From Trichosporon coremiiforme (lineage: Eukaryota > Basidiomycota > Tremellomycetes > Trichosporonales > Trichosporonaceae): a stretch of DNA of 64,000 nt. Under the pieces are notes generated by a model, which saw nothing but the letters and a program-made list of their open reading frames with translations, did not search any database and was not told the DNA's origin. The position numbers and the translations under genes were made by a program. The number at the start of each line of letters is the position of its first letter. Position 1 is the stretch's first letter. This document shows positions 34,842 to 46,800 of the stretch, piece by piece. The stretch is from contig BCJJ01000004.1 of assembly GCA_039545355.1 (NCBI GenBank), positions 1,258,801 to 1,322,800 on the forward strand, in the 5' to 3' direction.

Positions 34842-35777
34842 TCACACCTTGTCCTTCCCGTCGTCGAGATAGGACGCCAGCGTGCTGTACGCCTGGTTGT
34901 TCTGCACAAGGCTCTGATGGAACGCTTCCGCCTGAGCCGGGTCGAACGCGCGGAAGTGCGGGTTCGCAGGATCCCCGGGAGGTGGTTGGGGCAGGTGCGG
35001 CGTAAGGCATGGATACCGGTACGGCGTCAAGCCGAACGGATACGGGTACGATCTCGGCGTACTTGTCGCAGGCTGCGCGTCAGCTGAAAGGTACTACAAC
35101 CCGAGCTGATGATGAAGACGTGCCCCTGCAAGGCGGCAGCTCTTCTCTCTCAGACACCAGAGATTCCGGAGAGGCCCTCTGATAGCAGATGGACTTGAGC
35201 ATCGGTTGACGCAAGGAGACGGACAGAACACTTACGGGGGTCGTTGAGGGTGGGTTGGACTGGTAAGCGGCCGCCGCGGCGAGGTTCTCGATGCCTCCAA
35301 GCGGGCCAGAGTGCGACCATTCCGAGGGAGTGTGCTCCGGTGACCTTCGTCTAGAACGTTTCTGCAATCTTGTCAATGACCATCACCCGTGAAAGCAACG
35401 GAGGAAGGCGAGGAAGGTGACGGATTCACTTGACGCCGCGGCTGATCGAAACACGTCTTGCGCCCTTCGTTCCTTCCTTCCTTCCCATTCCCATGCCTTC
35501 GCGCCAATCCTGCGCCCCAAGCGCGTAGAAGACTCACTGTAGTCGATGCCTCCCTATTCCGTCCGTACCCGATGAGGTTCTCCTCCTCTCCGCGCGCCGG
35601 CTCGGGTGGCTGAAGGGGAGCAGGCTGCTCCTTGGCCGAGCGGCGCGTCACTCTCCCACCCGCAACGGGCGCGGGGGACGCCTTGGTGGCGGCAGCAGCT
35701 TTGCGTTTCATTCCCCTTGTTGGCGGAGGTAGGTCGCGTAGGCTAGGGTCGATGACGGGGTCGTAGGAGGAGGACAT
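34842..35777 (-). CDS. Unrecognised small nuclear-looking protein
   Basis: Three exons: 35777-35538, 35361-35236 and 35072-34842, 198 residues. All phases are zero and the introns are 176 and 163 nt, long for this window. The N-terminus is basic and disordered with GMKRKAAAATK and VTRRSAKEQ; KRSRRRSPEHTPSEWS follows. The C-terminal half is Pro/Tyr-rich (TPYRYPCLTPHLPQPPPGDP) and ends with a helix FDPAQAEAFHQSLVQNNQAY and LASYLDDGKDKV. I recognise no domain. Basic clusters suggest a nuclear location. The in-phase exons mean that alternative splicing would keep the frame. A perfect AATCACGTGATT palindrome lies 207 bp upstream. Confidence 0.6.
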
Positions 35778-38700
35778 GGATGGATGCCTTGAATGCGTGA
35801 GGGGTGGACAAGAGTCTGAAAGAGTTGAGTGCGGGGAAACCGGGGGTGGGGCCCACGTCCGGGTGTTGATGCCGACTCACCCGCCCATCACAGCCTGTCA
35901 CAGCGTGGGATTTAGACGAGTCGCGGCTGCGCTTTGGCCGCACCTTTGCCCGCCGTGGGAAACCAACTTCGATCCTCATCGCGAATCACGTGATTAGTTG
36001 ACGGACATGCCATCACTCTCCATCACAGATCTGGTCGATTCGGGGCATTAGGAAAACGACCAAATCGGCATTAGGGAGTGAGAGGCTAATGCCTGTTTAG
36101 CTCTTCCACCAGGAACGGATTCCGGGATCTTGGTCCACCGATCCCAGGGAAGCCGAGAACGTGGGCGCTTCCTCGCCAGGGTTTGCAGGTCCTGTGACGT
36201 TTGATGCAGAAGTCCCGGACCAGAATGCCCGGCGTCGTTCAGAAGGATGCAGTATGGATCAGCGATGGCGGACATGCAGACATGAACCTTTCGTCACGTT
36301 CCGTCCGCGATCGTCTGTTCGGCCATGATTCGGCCTGCGCACGGCCTCCGTTCGGCCTCCGGGCTCGACGCTGGGCGTGCGACAGTGCGGTTCGGTGCGG
36401 CATAGAGTTCGGCAGATCGGCGCTCTGGGCTATTCGAGCGAGAACTGAAGCGAGATTCGGAGTCCTCGAGCAGGCGGGATCGCAGATATGATACCTCATT
36501 GTCCAGTTCGTTGCATGTTTGCTGATTACTGCACAGCCGTACGTGCGCAGCAACCCGCTTGCCCATCCGAGCAGGCGGAGCAGCTAGGTCGGGCGCGATA
36601 ACGTCAGTCCGCCGCCCGTCTGGTGCGGGGGACACGATGGTGCGGCGCTGTTCGGGTCCGAGCGCATCCTCGTACGCTCATGTTACGTTTGGTGCGATGC
36701 CAGCCATGTGGAAAGACGATGACCTCACTCAGTTAGTGAGGAGAGGATCGAGAGGAGAGGTGGAGAAGTGGAGGAAACAAGATTGCTCCCGAAACAAATC
36801 ACCCTTTCGCTGTTGAGGACCCCCGGGTCAGTGCCGCTTGCCGCTATGCCGCTGCTACCGCTAGAGCCGCTGCTTGCCATCGCTTGCCACTCCCACCTCT
36901 ACCCTTCCGTCACTTTCGGCTAACTTGTAGCTTAAGCTTCCATCTACTCCCTGTGACCGGGCGACCGAGCAATCAGATCGCAGAAGAAGATGCGCAAGGA
37001 ACAGAGCGTCCGGCAGTCTCAGGCGCATAGACTTCGCCAGGAGGTGCCTGTTGTTTGTTTGGACATTCCTGGGCCGGAAGACCCTGGGGCTCATGCGTAA
37101 TGAGCTCCTGAACATGTGTCTCGGCGAAGACATTCATCCACGCGGTGCTGTTGCCGCATAATGCGGCGCTGGCACAGATTGCCAGGGCACAAGGGCTCGT
37201 GAGGGATAATGAGGGAGCATGAGGGAGAAGGCGTCTTGGCACCCAGACAGGTTAACGGGCACCCTCACTTTCCGTCCTGGCAACCCGAGATCTTTCTCCG
37301 CATTCTCCGGTCGCCCCGGTCGCGCCGGTCGCCAGCTGAGAGAAGCGTAGGTAACGATGCGGCGTACGCGGCGACTTTTGATCGACTGTGAGGTCATGGG
37401 ATCAGCTCGATCTGGCCTGACTCCAGTCGACAGCTCTGCTCTCGGCATCAGTGCGACGCCTGCGATCCAGTCTAGCCCTGAACAGCCTGGCAACGCCCTA
37501 CCTCACTGAATCCGTTGATACTCCGGTCGTCACCAGACAGGCAGCGAGACGTACGCACGCCCAAGTTAAGCTTGCACCGACAACGTAACGGCGCCGGCAC
37601 GTCCAGTAGCCTCTGTTCGGCAGATCCGAGGTGTGATGATTAATGACGGTATGGGGAGTTGCACCGCGACTACGAGCAGTGCTACTGCCTCAGCTGATGG
37701 CAGCTGGGCAGTGACGGTGCAGTGACGGTGGGATCCAAGGGGAGATGCAAAGTTCAATCAAGTCGTTAGATTCGGGAGCCCTCGGGAATTTCTTGTGGAG
37801 CGCTGACAGCTTGAGCCAAACTAGCTTGGAATCTTAATGTGTGGGCCAGCAGCGGGCCGTGCACATACGGCTTGTCGTCTCGTGTCGCATGTTTCGCAGG
37901 TACGTATCGAGCAATGCTGCGAGAGAAACTGTACGAGAGCCCAGCAATGCCTAACTGGTGAGACGCGAGACATGACACTGGATGACACTGCCGAGACCAA
38001 AAAGAAACAACGCTTCGGGAAGGCACCCAGGCACGGCGCTGCGCTGTCTGCCGGTACTCGTCCGTGCGCCCGATCATCCCACCGGGCCCACCCAAGCCCA
38101 CCAGGCCCACCACCTGTCGTCGACTCGGCGACACCTGGACAACGGCTACGGCACCGGACACCGAGCACTCATGCTAACTCTGAGCGCTTCTAGCTCTGCT
38201 AGCGTTGCACGGCCGAAGTTTCCTCTGTCGACTGTCATTAACCTCCTTCCAGCATTGCTGCTGAAACACACGCTCCAATACCGCAGCCCGCGAGCCCGCG
38301 AGCCCGCATCTGTTTAGAGTGCACCGAGCGAGGCAACATGCTCATGTCGCAGCCCGGAATGAACGTACCTTCGCTGCATTTGGCATGAGCGTGAATGTTC
38401 CGAATACTACGCTCGGAAGGACAAATGCTACGGGTCCCCGGTAGCACTGCTGCGCGCTGTTTCCCCAAGCAGTCGCAGCAGACGAGTAGGAGGGTGCAGA
38501 CGAGAAGCTCCGTGACCGCGCAGGTTCACAATCGGGCAGGTCGGGCAGGTTGCGCAGGCCGTGCGTCTCCCATCTCCCCAAAGATGCAGGAGATCAGCCG
38601 AAGCGAGACCAGCGATCTGATCACAACCATGGTTGCAATCAATGCCAAGCGTAACTCTGTAACGTCGGCGTCGCGCGTCGCATGTTCGCATGCATGATCG

Positions 38701-41334
38701 CGCAGGAAGCGCGTGAAGAAGGATTCAGATCTGTTCATGAGCGCAGGTGCGAAAAATTGCATTTGGCGCGATGACCCGAGGGAGCTAAGAGTTCTCGCTA
38801 AGCATGCTAAGCCAAATGGTCTGACGAGCCAGTGTGAGGCAGCGTGAGACCAACGCGAGACCAACGTGCACCAAGTTTGTTGACTTGGATGATTGCAGTA
38901 AATGTTTATCAGGCTACGGTAATTAACTGAATTATCGGCGCCGATAGTGTCAGGATAACCCGCTAGGATATGGGCATGGAGAGCATGGATCGCGAGGATA
39001 TGGCGAGGATAACGCCAGATTAGCAGGTCGCCCTTAGTAGGGATCCAGGACCGGACTGCAGCAGCACGTTGGTCGTTGGAATCCTGGCGCTGGTCCTGGG
39101 CTGCTTTTGTCCTGACCTTTGCAGGGTAGCAGGGCCAACAGGGCCTGAAGCACCGGCACGCCTCGACTGCCTTCCTTGGCCGGGCCAGTGCACGGCTCGG
39201 CCGCCTTGCACAGCAACCAGCTACGAACATGCATGCATATCGTTCCCGAGGTAGGAGATTATTCACGTCCTACCTCGTCTCGGCACTCGGTGCGTGTTCC
39301 GTACTCGGTCTGCTGTGACGTACGTAGTCAGCTGGCCAGGTGCAAGAAGCAATCTAAGCAGCGTTCGTAAATGTTCGCAGGCGACGTAGAACAAGGTTGG
39401 CCTGGTCCTCCCTTCGGCCCTTGGCGCCACCCAGCGGCCTGCGAGCCAGCGACGCTACGACGCTAGTGAGATGACCGCATCGGGCAAGTCATGTCGATCC
39501 TCGATCCTCATTCTGGCGTCCAGGAGCATGCGCCAGCTGACGGCGCCGTCATCGGGCCCTGCACGCTTGCTGCGCCCTGACTACACCTATCGATGCATGA
39601 CGAGAGCTCCGAACCTTGGAATCGCTGGGTCACCTCCTCCGTGTTAACGAGAGAACACCTGCAGCCGGGTTCATTACTTCCCTTGCTCCTGCCTGCAGAT
39701 TCGCCAGACTTAGGCTTGCGAGTTGGCTGGCCACGGGCAACGGGCGCAACGGGCGACGGGCCGGGCAGCACGGCATCCCCGGATCCTCGGATGCAAGCCT
39801 CGGCCGCACGAGACTCTGCACTACGCGAGCGGAGCAGGGTAGGCCAACTGGGCCACTGCGGCTGCCGAGCCGCCGCATGTTACGACCGCATGAGCGCAGT
39901 CCCTGTGTGAGACGCAGCAATGTGGTCTGCAGGCTAGGCGCCGGAGCGCTAGAATGTAAATCGCGCAACCACCCAAGCCGCTGAATACACGGCGCTGTAG
40001 AACCGTAACCCCAGCATTCAGTACTGCCGGCGCAGACGCAGTGACTTGCACTGCAAGGGTAGAACGAATTCAGCTGAGCTATGCACTAGAGCTACGTTAC
40101 AGAGGCTTCAGCCAGCTGAGAAGGGTGCAGGGGAGGGGGGATTTTTGGAGCAATCAAGCACAGAAATCTGAGAGCTGGGCGCTGGGCGCTCGGCGCGGAC
40201 AGGCAGGGCAGGAATCGCACTCTCCCTCGCAGGGGTTGCCGGTGAAACGAGTGGTGCTAGATGCTGCCCGGCTGACCTGTGGATGTGCTGGCCAGGCTCC
40301 CGGGCAGCGTCATGCATCAGGCCTTGCTGTAAGGTGGGCTGCAAGGGCAGCGTCTTTCTGTGTTCCGGATGCAAGAGAGTCGGCGGTGGTCAGTGTTTCG
40401 TACTAGGCAGGGTGTACGGCATGGTCATAACCCAAGGTGCAGCGTCTCGGGTCGTGCGCCCGTCGCAGTCGCCTTGCCCCTGGTTCCGGAGTCAACGCCC
40501 CGGGCCGGTAGCCTGAGAGCCCTGCGGCAGATGTGTCGTCTAGACTGGCAACATGGTTTGGGCCGGTCGCAACTCTACCTGCTCTCTTGACATCACCGCT
40601 CTGGGCGATCCGCGACCATCTGCTGCATCCCGAGAGTATATATATCCCTCTTGTCTTCTCAGAAAAGAAAAGAGTGAGCTCGTCGCCACAACATCATCGC
40701 CCGCTATCGGTCCGTCGAAAACGACCAAGTCGGAAACCACTGGGACCAACGTACCTCATCTGAGCCAACCTCCACCGGGCGCCCCCCTTAGCCCTACAGC
40801 CCTCCACCAGGCAGAGCGCGAGTGACTTGTTTACTTCCTTGGGCCATCCACCCTCCGCCGACCCCCGCCCGAGATCCTCCTCCACCGGCCAGCCTGGGTG
40901 CAATCCAGCAACCAACAAACATTGCATCCACAAGATCTTGTCGACATCTCATCTCCCCTTGTCATCACTTCTGGCGACATCCCCACCTATCCCACAGTCT
41001 AGACCGTTCCAGGTCTTCTCCTGAACCGTACTTCCGCCTGCCGCTGCGCTCTACGTAGCTCCTCAATTTGGCTCAACGAGCCAAGTGTATTCTCGCCGTT
41101 GGTTCATACGACATACGCTCCAGTCACACCCCCTCCGTTACCTTACTCCATTCGTACATCTCTACCCCTTGTGCTCCCAAACACATTCACCCCCTGGCCA
41201 CAACTCTGGCTCGACGCTGCTCAAGGTCGTCAGACGACGGTACTTGAACTTTGTCATTCTCGCTCGCATTCCATCCATCACATCCACCTCGTTACACACC
41301 GTCACCCACCCACCCACCACCAAACACACCAAAC
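35778..41334. other. 5.6-kb gene-poor region upstream of a zinc-finger gene
   Basis: No convincing coding region is seen. Many short overlapping frames occur on both strands, as expected in GC-rich non-coding DNA. Notable sequence: the palindrome AATCACGTGATT (35984-35995), GGCCCACC-type repeats (38090-38115), GGGCAGG repeats near 38537, and AGGATAT/AGGATAA repeats (38950-39015). A TATATATA at 40637-40644 is followed by a long C-rich leader to the zinc-finger gene. I see no transposon ends, tRNA or rRNA. Confidence 0.55.
40637..40644 (+). promoter_or_regulatory. Candidate TATA box upstream of the C2H2 gene
   Basis: TATATATA is followed by a pyrimidine-rich stretch about 690 bp before the ATG at 41335. 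If it is used, the leader is long and may hold further introns. Confidence 0.35.
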
Positions 41335-43818
41335 ATGTCAGGTAAGTGACACCTTTTTGGCGGCTGCTTTTCTTTTTCTTCTCATTCACACTCGCACGCC
41401 CACACATGCACACAATCCCACAACACAAACAACCAAACAACCAACAACATCATTCTTCCAAACACTCCATTGCTTCTATCCTCCAACCGTCCATCCCCAC
41501 TGCATCCGCCCGCCCCTTTGTGTTTATCGCCGCCACCTGCTTACACCACTACAGTCATGTTGTCCGGGGTTGAGACCACCGACAGTATCGACTTCGACGA
41601 CCTGATGAAGAGGTTCACCACCGCCGCCGACTCGCCTGCCCGGCCGATGGTCCCCAAGTCCATGGCGCACGACCACCAGCAGCAGATCGATCAGTACTCC
41701 GGTGGCGGCTCGCCGACCCTTGACGCTAACGGCTTTAACGGCGCCGATCTCGCAAACACTTCCAACAGCTCCGAGTGGCTCAACCTCTCCTTCGAGTCTG
41801 TCCTTGGCGCTGGCACCCCCTCCTCCCGTGGATCATCGCTCGAGACTCCCAACCTCCCCTCCACTACCTTCGACCCTACTTCCTCCTCGATCGACCCAAC
41901 CCGTCTCAAGGAGGCTACCGCCGACATCTCCCCTATGTGGTCCGAGGCTGCCCTCCCTCGTGAGATGCCTGCATGCCAGCCGCCAGCGTTCAACCCGCCA
42001 ACAATTAACATTGTGCATGAGTACCCGGAGATGAGCACTCCCTCTCGTCGCGGCCATGTGCGCAAGTACAGCGAGATCGACACCGCCTCGACGATGTCAT
42101 CCAAGAAACTGAGGCGCCAGGGATCGCTGCCCGAGCTCCACATCCCTGTTTACAACCCGATGAACGGGGGTCGTACATTCCAGCGATCGCTGTCTACCGG
42201 ACCGATCGTTGGTCCCAACGACATGAGTGGGTCGCTATCTGCGCAGAGCTCGCCCTTCCTGACGGCTGCGTCGCCCGTGATGGCGCCGCTGTCGGCTCCA
42301 GCTCTGGCGCAGCACCCTAACTCATTCAACACTGCGGTGCCACCGAACAGCCAACCCCTGCCGACTCCTATTACACCCGTCATGCCTCAATCGGCAGTTC
42401 CTGGCCGCTCGTACGGTTACAGCAATCTCGCAACCATTCCCGAGGCGCCGAGCTCTGCGCCCCCCCACGTCCAGTGGATGCCCGTCAACGCCGACCAGCA
42501 CCAGCAACAGAGCCAGCAGCAGCAGCACATGGAGTTCTACCCGCAGTCTGCCCAGGACTTGCCTCCCATCCCGACTTCCGTCTCTGCTCCAGGCACAGGT
42601 GTTCAGGTCGTCAAGTCGCCGTTGATGCAGCAGCACTCGCCACTGGTGCAGGCACCCTCGCTCCCCAACACGGTCCCGACCGTCCATGTTCCTCTCCCGC
42701 CGCACCACTCGCACTCCAGGCACTCGTCCATCAGTGGCATTCCAACACCCACCATGCAGGTGGCGCAGCTCCCCAACCAAAACGCCGCCACCATCCAGCA
42801 AATCCAGCATCAGCAACAGCAGATGCACATGCAACAGATGCATGACGGCGTCAACCTCGGCATGGGTCGCCCCATCCAGCCTCCTCACGCCCGCCGCTCG
42901 TCCGACTCTGAGCTCGCCTTCAACATGGGCTCCAACGTTGCATCCATGCTTCGGTCTTCGTCGGTCCCGCAGGCGCACGGCCAGCACATGGTCCGCGCCT
43001 CGCAGGTTTTTGGTACGACTGCACTGCCGCCGCCGCCCCCGGTCGCCACCTACACGCACCAGGGCATCGTCATGGGCCAGTACGCGGACCCCATCGGGCA
43101 GCAGCACTTCATGGCACCGATGCTCAACTCGCCGCCGCGCAAGCGTACCGTCACGAAGCGTGTTGGCATGTGCTTGAAGCCGGGTCCCAAGGGCAAGGTC
43201 AAGTCCAGGGTCAACTCGCTTGACCCGGCTGCTGCGGCTGCGATCATGGTCGGGAAGAGTGACGGTCTGCTGAACGGTGACGGTTCCATGCTTGCGGTGC
43301 CCGAGGAGCCGCCCGTGCCACTTGTTCCCGTGACAGTGGAGGAATTCCGAAACGCTTTCTCAATGACTCCACACGGAACTCTAATCCCCAACCCAGAGCT
43401 TGACGCCCTCACGGAGCGGCTCATGTACGCTACCGACGAGAGTGTCGTGGACGCGTGCTTCCGCTACTGCTACGCGATCGGGACAGAGTACAACAAGGTC
43501 GCGGAAAAGCAGAGCAAGTACTTCAAGTGCTGCTTTGACGAGTGCGCCGGTGTCAACATGCGTGTCTTCATGCGCAAGAGCGCCGTTGACTCGCACGTCC
43601 GCACCCACGTCGGCTACCGCCCGTTCAAGTGCGAGGCCGACCCCGAGTGTGACGCCCGCTTCGTCCGCAAGCACGACCGCGACCGCCACGTCGCGACGAC
43701 GCACCGCAACGAGAAGAGCTTCCTGTGCACCGACTGCGGGCAGAACTTTGCGCGCTCTGATGCGCTGCTGCGCCACCGCGCCAAGCGCGACGCGTGCAAG
43801 GCCCGCATGATGGGTTAG
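41335..43818 (+). CDS. C2H2 zinc-finger transcription regulator
   Basis: Two exons: 41335-41341 (7 nt, ATG TCA G) and 41555-43818, joined over a 213-nt intron to give 756 residues. The second exon has its own in-frame ATG at 41557, so either start gives almost the same protein. The first 560 residues are Gln/Pro/Ser-rich and disordered, with many nuclear-regulator-type tracts (QQQSQQQQH). A basic patch (PRKRTVTKRVGMCLKPGPKG) follows. The C-terminus has zinc fingers: CCFDECAGVNMRVFMRKSAVDSHVRTH, CEADPECDARFVRKHDRDRHVATTH and CTDCGQNFARSDALLRHRAKRDAC. The three fingers suggest sequence-specific DNA binding. I cannot assign an ortholog or target. Confidence 0.87.
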
Positions 43819-46800
43819 CCTTCTCTCGTCTTCTGTCGCTTCTCGTCGCTTCTGTTGTCGCATCGTTGTCTCGCTCGCCCCTGTGTCTCGCCAAAGCCCA
43901 ACTGTATCCCTGTCCGATCTCCAGTTACATCTCCGTCCTATATTCGTACCCGCTCTCGTATACCCAGTCGGAACCCGCGATACCCCTAGTCTTGCAGATA
44001 GACTCAAAACACCTCAATTCAACACAACCAAGGACGTTCCTCAACCCGAAAACTTGTATTTGTATCGACCGGTCCCGAGGACTCTTGTACACTTCTGTTC
44101 ATAGTTTCCGTAGCCTAGCGTAATGCATGAAACTGCTTCCGAGAAACTCTACCGGGCGAGCGAAGCGAGCAGGCAGGCGACCCGAGGGCTTGGAGACGAT
44201 CGAGGGCAGAGTCGAGGAAAGGATGGAGGGAAGCGCAGTTCTCTAACGGCCAGCTGACTGCAGCTTAACGGCAGCACTCGAAACAGCGTCGGGCGATCAC
44301 AGCTGGTGCAAAGTCAAGTGACATCATGATTCCCCCAAATGCCCTTCGTGGTAATCGCCCGAGCGGCCGAGCATTTCTCTCCCTGGGGCGGGAATGTCTC
44401 GCACGTCTCTCGTATGTCTTACACCTTGTTGGAAGCGGGGGACGCTAGCACGTATCGCTGTGTTCCGTAGCTCGGGGTCGGTTCCGGCGTCGTTCGTCGG
44501 CTGCGTCGCCGTGTGTCTCTGCGAAGAGGAGGTGAGGAGGGAAGGCGGCACAATTGGGTTCCGCTAGTGCAGCACTGAAAGAGATGGAGAAAGAGGTGTC
44601 GCACCGACGTTGTCCTGGGGGGCGTATCGTAGCTGGATGGAAGGGAGAGGAGTACGGAACGGCGCGAGACATGCCGTAAGTGGTTGTTCCGGGATCCGCA
44701 GCATGTCACCCCCTCACCCCCCACCCTGTCCATCTCTGAGTGCTCCGCACCCACTCTTCAGAACCAGAACTGAGCCCCCGTCTCTAAGCTGTTGCGTGCA
44801 AGGACAAGGACATGCGCAGTGGGGTGAGGATGATGCATCTCTGTTACGACTCCAATACGATTCCTAGGAAGTAGCAACTCAAGCAAACACGGGATTATGG
44901 GAGCCAAGGGCCAACTGTGGAATCACCCCGTGAAGAGAGGCTCGAGTTAGTGTGGTGGCCAGTCCTGCAGTCTTGGAGACCCGCCCTGGCCGCCCAGTCG
45001 GGCTCAGCATCCGATCTGCAAAGCCCGCTGATCCGCAGAGCCCACCCCACTCGCAAGCCTGAAAACATTGGGTCACTGAGATGTAGCGCCGGAGCAACGT
45101 TGTTTGAAAAGGAGTCGATCGTCGGGGCCGAGTGTAAGCAGGGAGCAGGGTCGCGGGGGTCGCAGGGGCGGATGTGGCTATCCCCCTCGTACCCTCGCAG
45201 ACACTAGTTGCCGAAAGCAAGCCCGTGAAGGCCTCATGACCACTAGTCAGCGACAACGTGCGCTCTTACCCTATCTTACGTCTATGCTTACGTGCATGCC
45301 GAGGATTACCACGAATAAACGACCCGGATGCATATACCCCAAAGGGGGCCACAAGGGCCAGAAGGACACCTGGGAGCAGCTGCTGGCCGAACAGTGTTCT
45401 GAACTCGCACTAATCGTTGCTAAGTGTGGGTATCTCTTCGGTGCTTGGACACTACCGCCTCGTCGCCTGTCTCCGATCCCACCGCGTGCACCGCACCAAC
45501 TCGTTGCTCCCACATTCGTGGTCACAGGTGAGACATGCACTACACTAGTTCACTGCTACGCTGCATTGTACATGAGGTATGACGTTCACGTCTTTGAGAT
45601 CTGGAAGAATCAGAGATCCGGGGTCCGGGGCTACACACGTCAGGGTACGTTTCACAAGTTTAAGCTTACCAACTTCTCTTCTACCGCCTTGCTCTTGCCG
45701 TGTCCGAACTCCGGGACTCCGACACGGCATGACGCAGACAGACGACTGCATGTAAAGGCGAAGGAGGGTGAGAGTGCTGAGCATACCGACAATGACGGCG
45801 GATACGGCTGTGGCACGGCGCTAGTGTCGCTTAACGACCATGGAAACAGTGACCGTATTGCCATATTCCTCCGAGATACTAATGAAAACGTGGAGCAACA
45901 CCCCGCGTAGGTTCACAGTGGCGGTGAATGCTCTTCCCACCTGCTCGAGTGCTCAGTCAAGGAGAGAGCCGCGGCGCCCGTCCTATGGTCCTACGAAGTG
46001 TACGATAACGCGGCGCAGACTAACAGACAGCCAGCCCGTCTCCGTCTCGCACAGCAGTGTGGCGGCGTCAACACTGGCATTGAGTTTCTCGGAACACAGC
46101 GACGGGCCAGCCAGTGACATCAGCCAGTCTCGACCGAGCGCTGAATCGCGATCATGACGCCGTGTCAAAGCAGTCTGCAGGAGTCTGCAGAAGAGTCGAG
46201 GGACAAACTCGTCCATACCGAAGTCTAACCTTCTCTCTCCCTTGTGTGGCAACAAAAGCCCCGATTCGCTGGATGTTGCACGGATCTTGGAAAAACGTTG
46301 TTGCTCGAGCCCGTGACAGCCATTGAGCTTCAGTCTGGAAAGACTGGAGGCAGACGCAGCCAGTCGTGACAGCTCCGTAGTCCTCGGCGGAGTGTCCCGC
46401 GCCGAGTGCGAATCGGCCTCGTCTACGGGAGTCGTTCGTTGGAGTACGCCGCCTCGCCGAGCACCTCTTGCTGATCTCGGCCTCCGAGCACGCTGTTCTC
46501 GCAACAACAAAGGAGGGAGACAAATAAGCAGCACATTAGAGGGCACTAAGGCAACCTTGTTCCAGAAAAGAGCGGCTCCACTGTTGTTTCCAAGGCCACT
46601 GAGAAGTCTGGTCACAACTGTCCGCGGCAGGTGCGGACTACGGGATGGAGGATGGGGGCATCGGGGATCGGGGGGGCAGTACCGGTCGAGCCGAGCCGAG
46701 GTGGTGAGCCAGAGATATGATAACGATTTCCAAGAGAAATTCGGAATGATTTCTGGGACCAATGTAGATGAGAGTGAGCTTGATCGCTTTATGTTATCTG

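Noticed and set aside
35778..41334. Centromere or transposon remnant
   Set aside because: No long AT-rich core, no long direct or inverted repeats, and no reverse transcriptase, integrase or transposase motifs.
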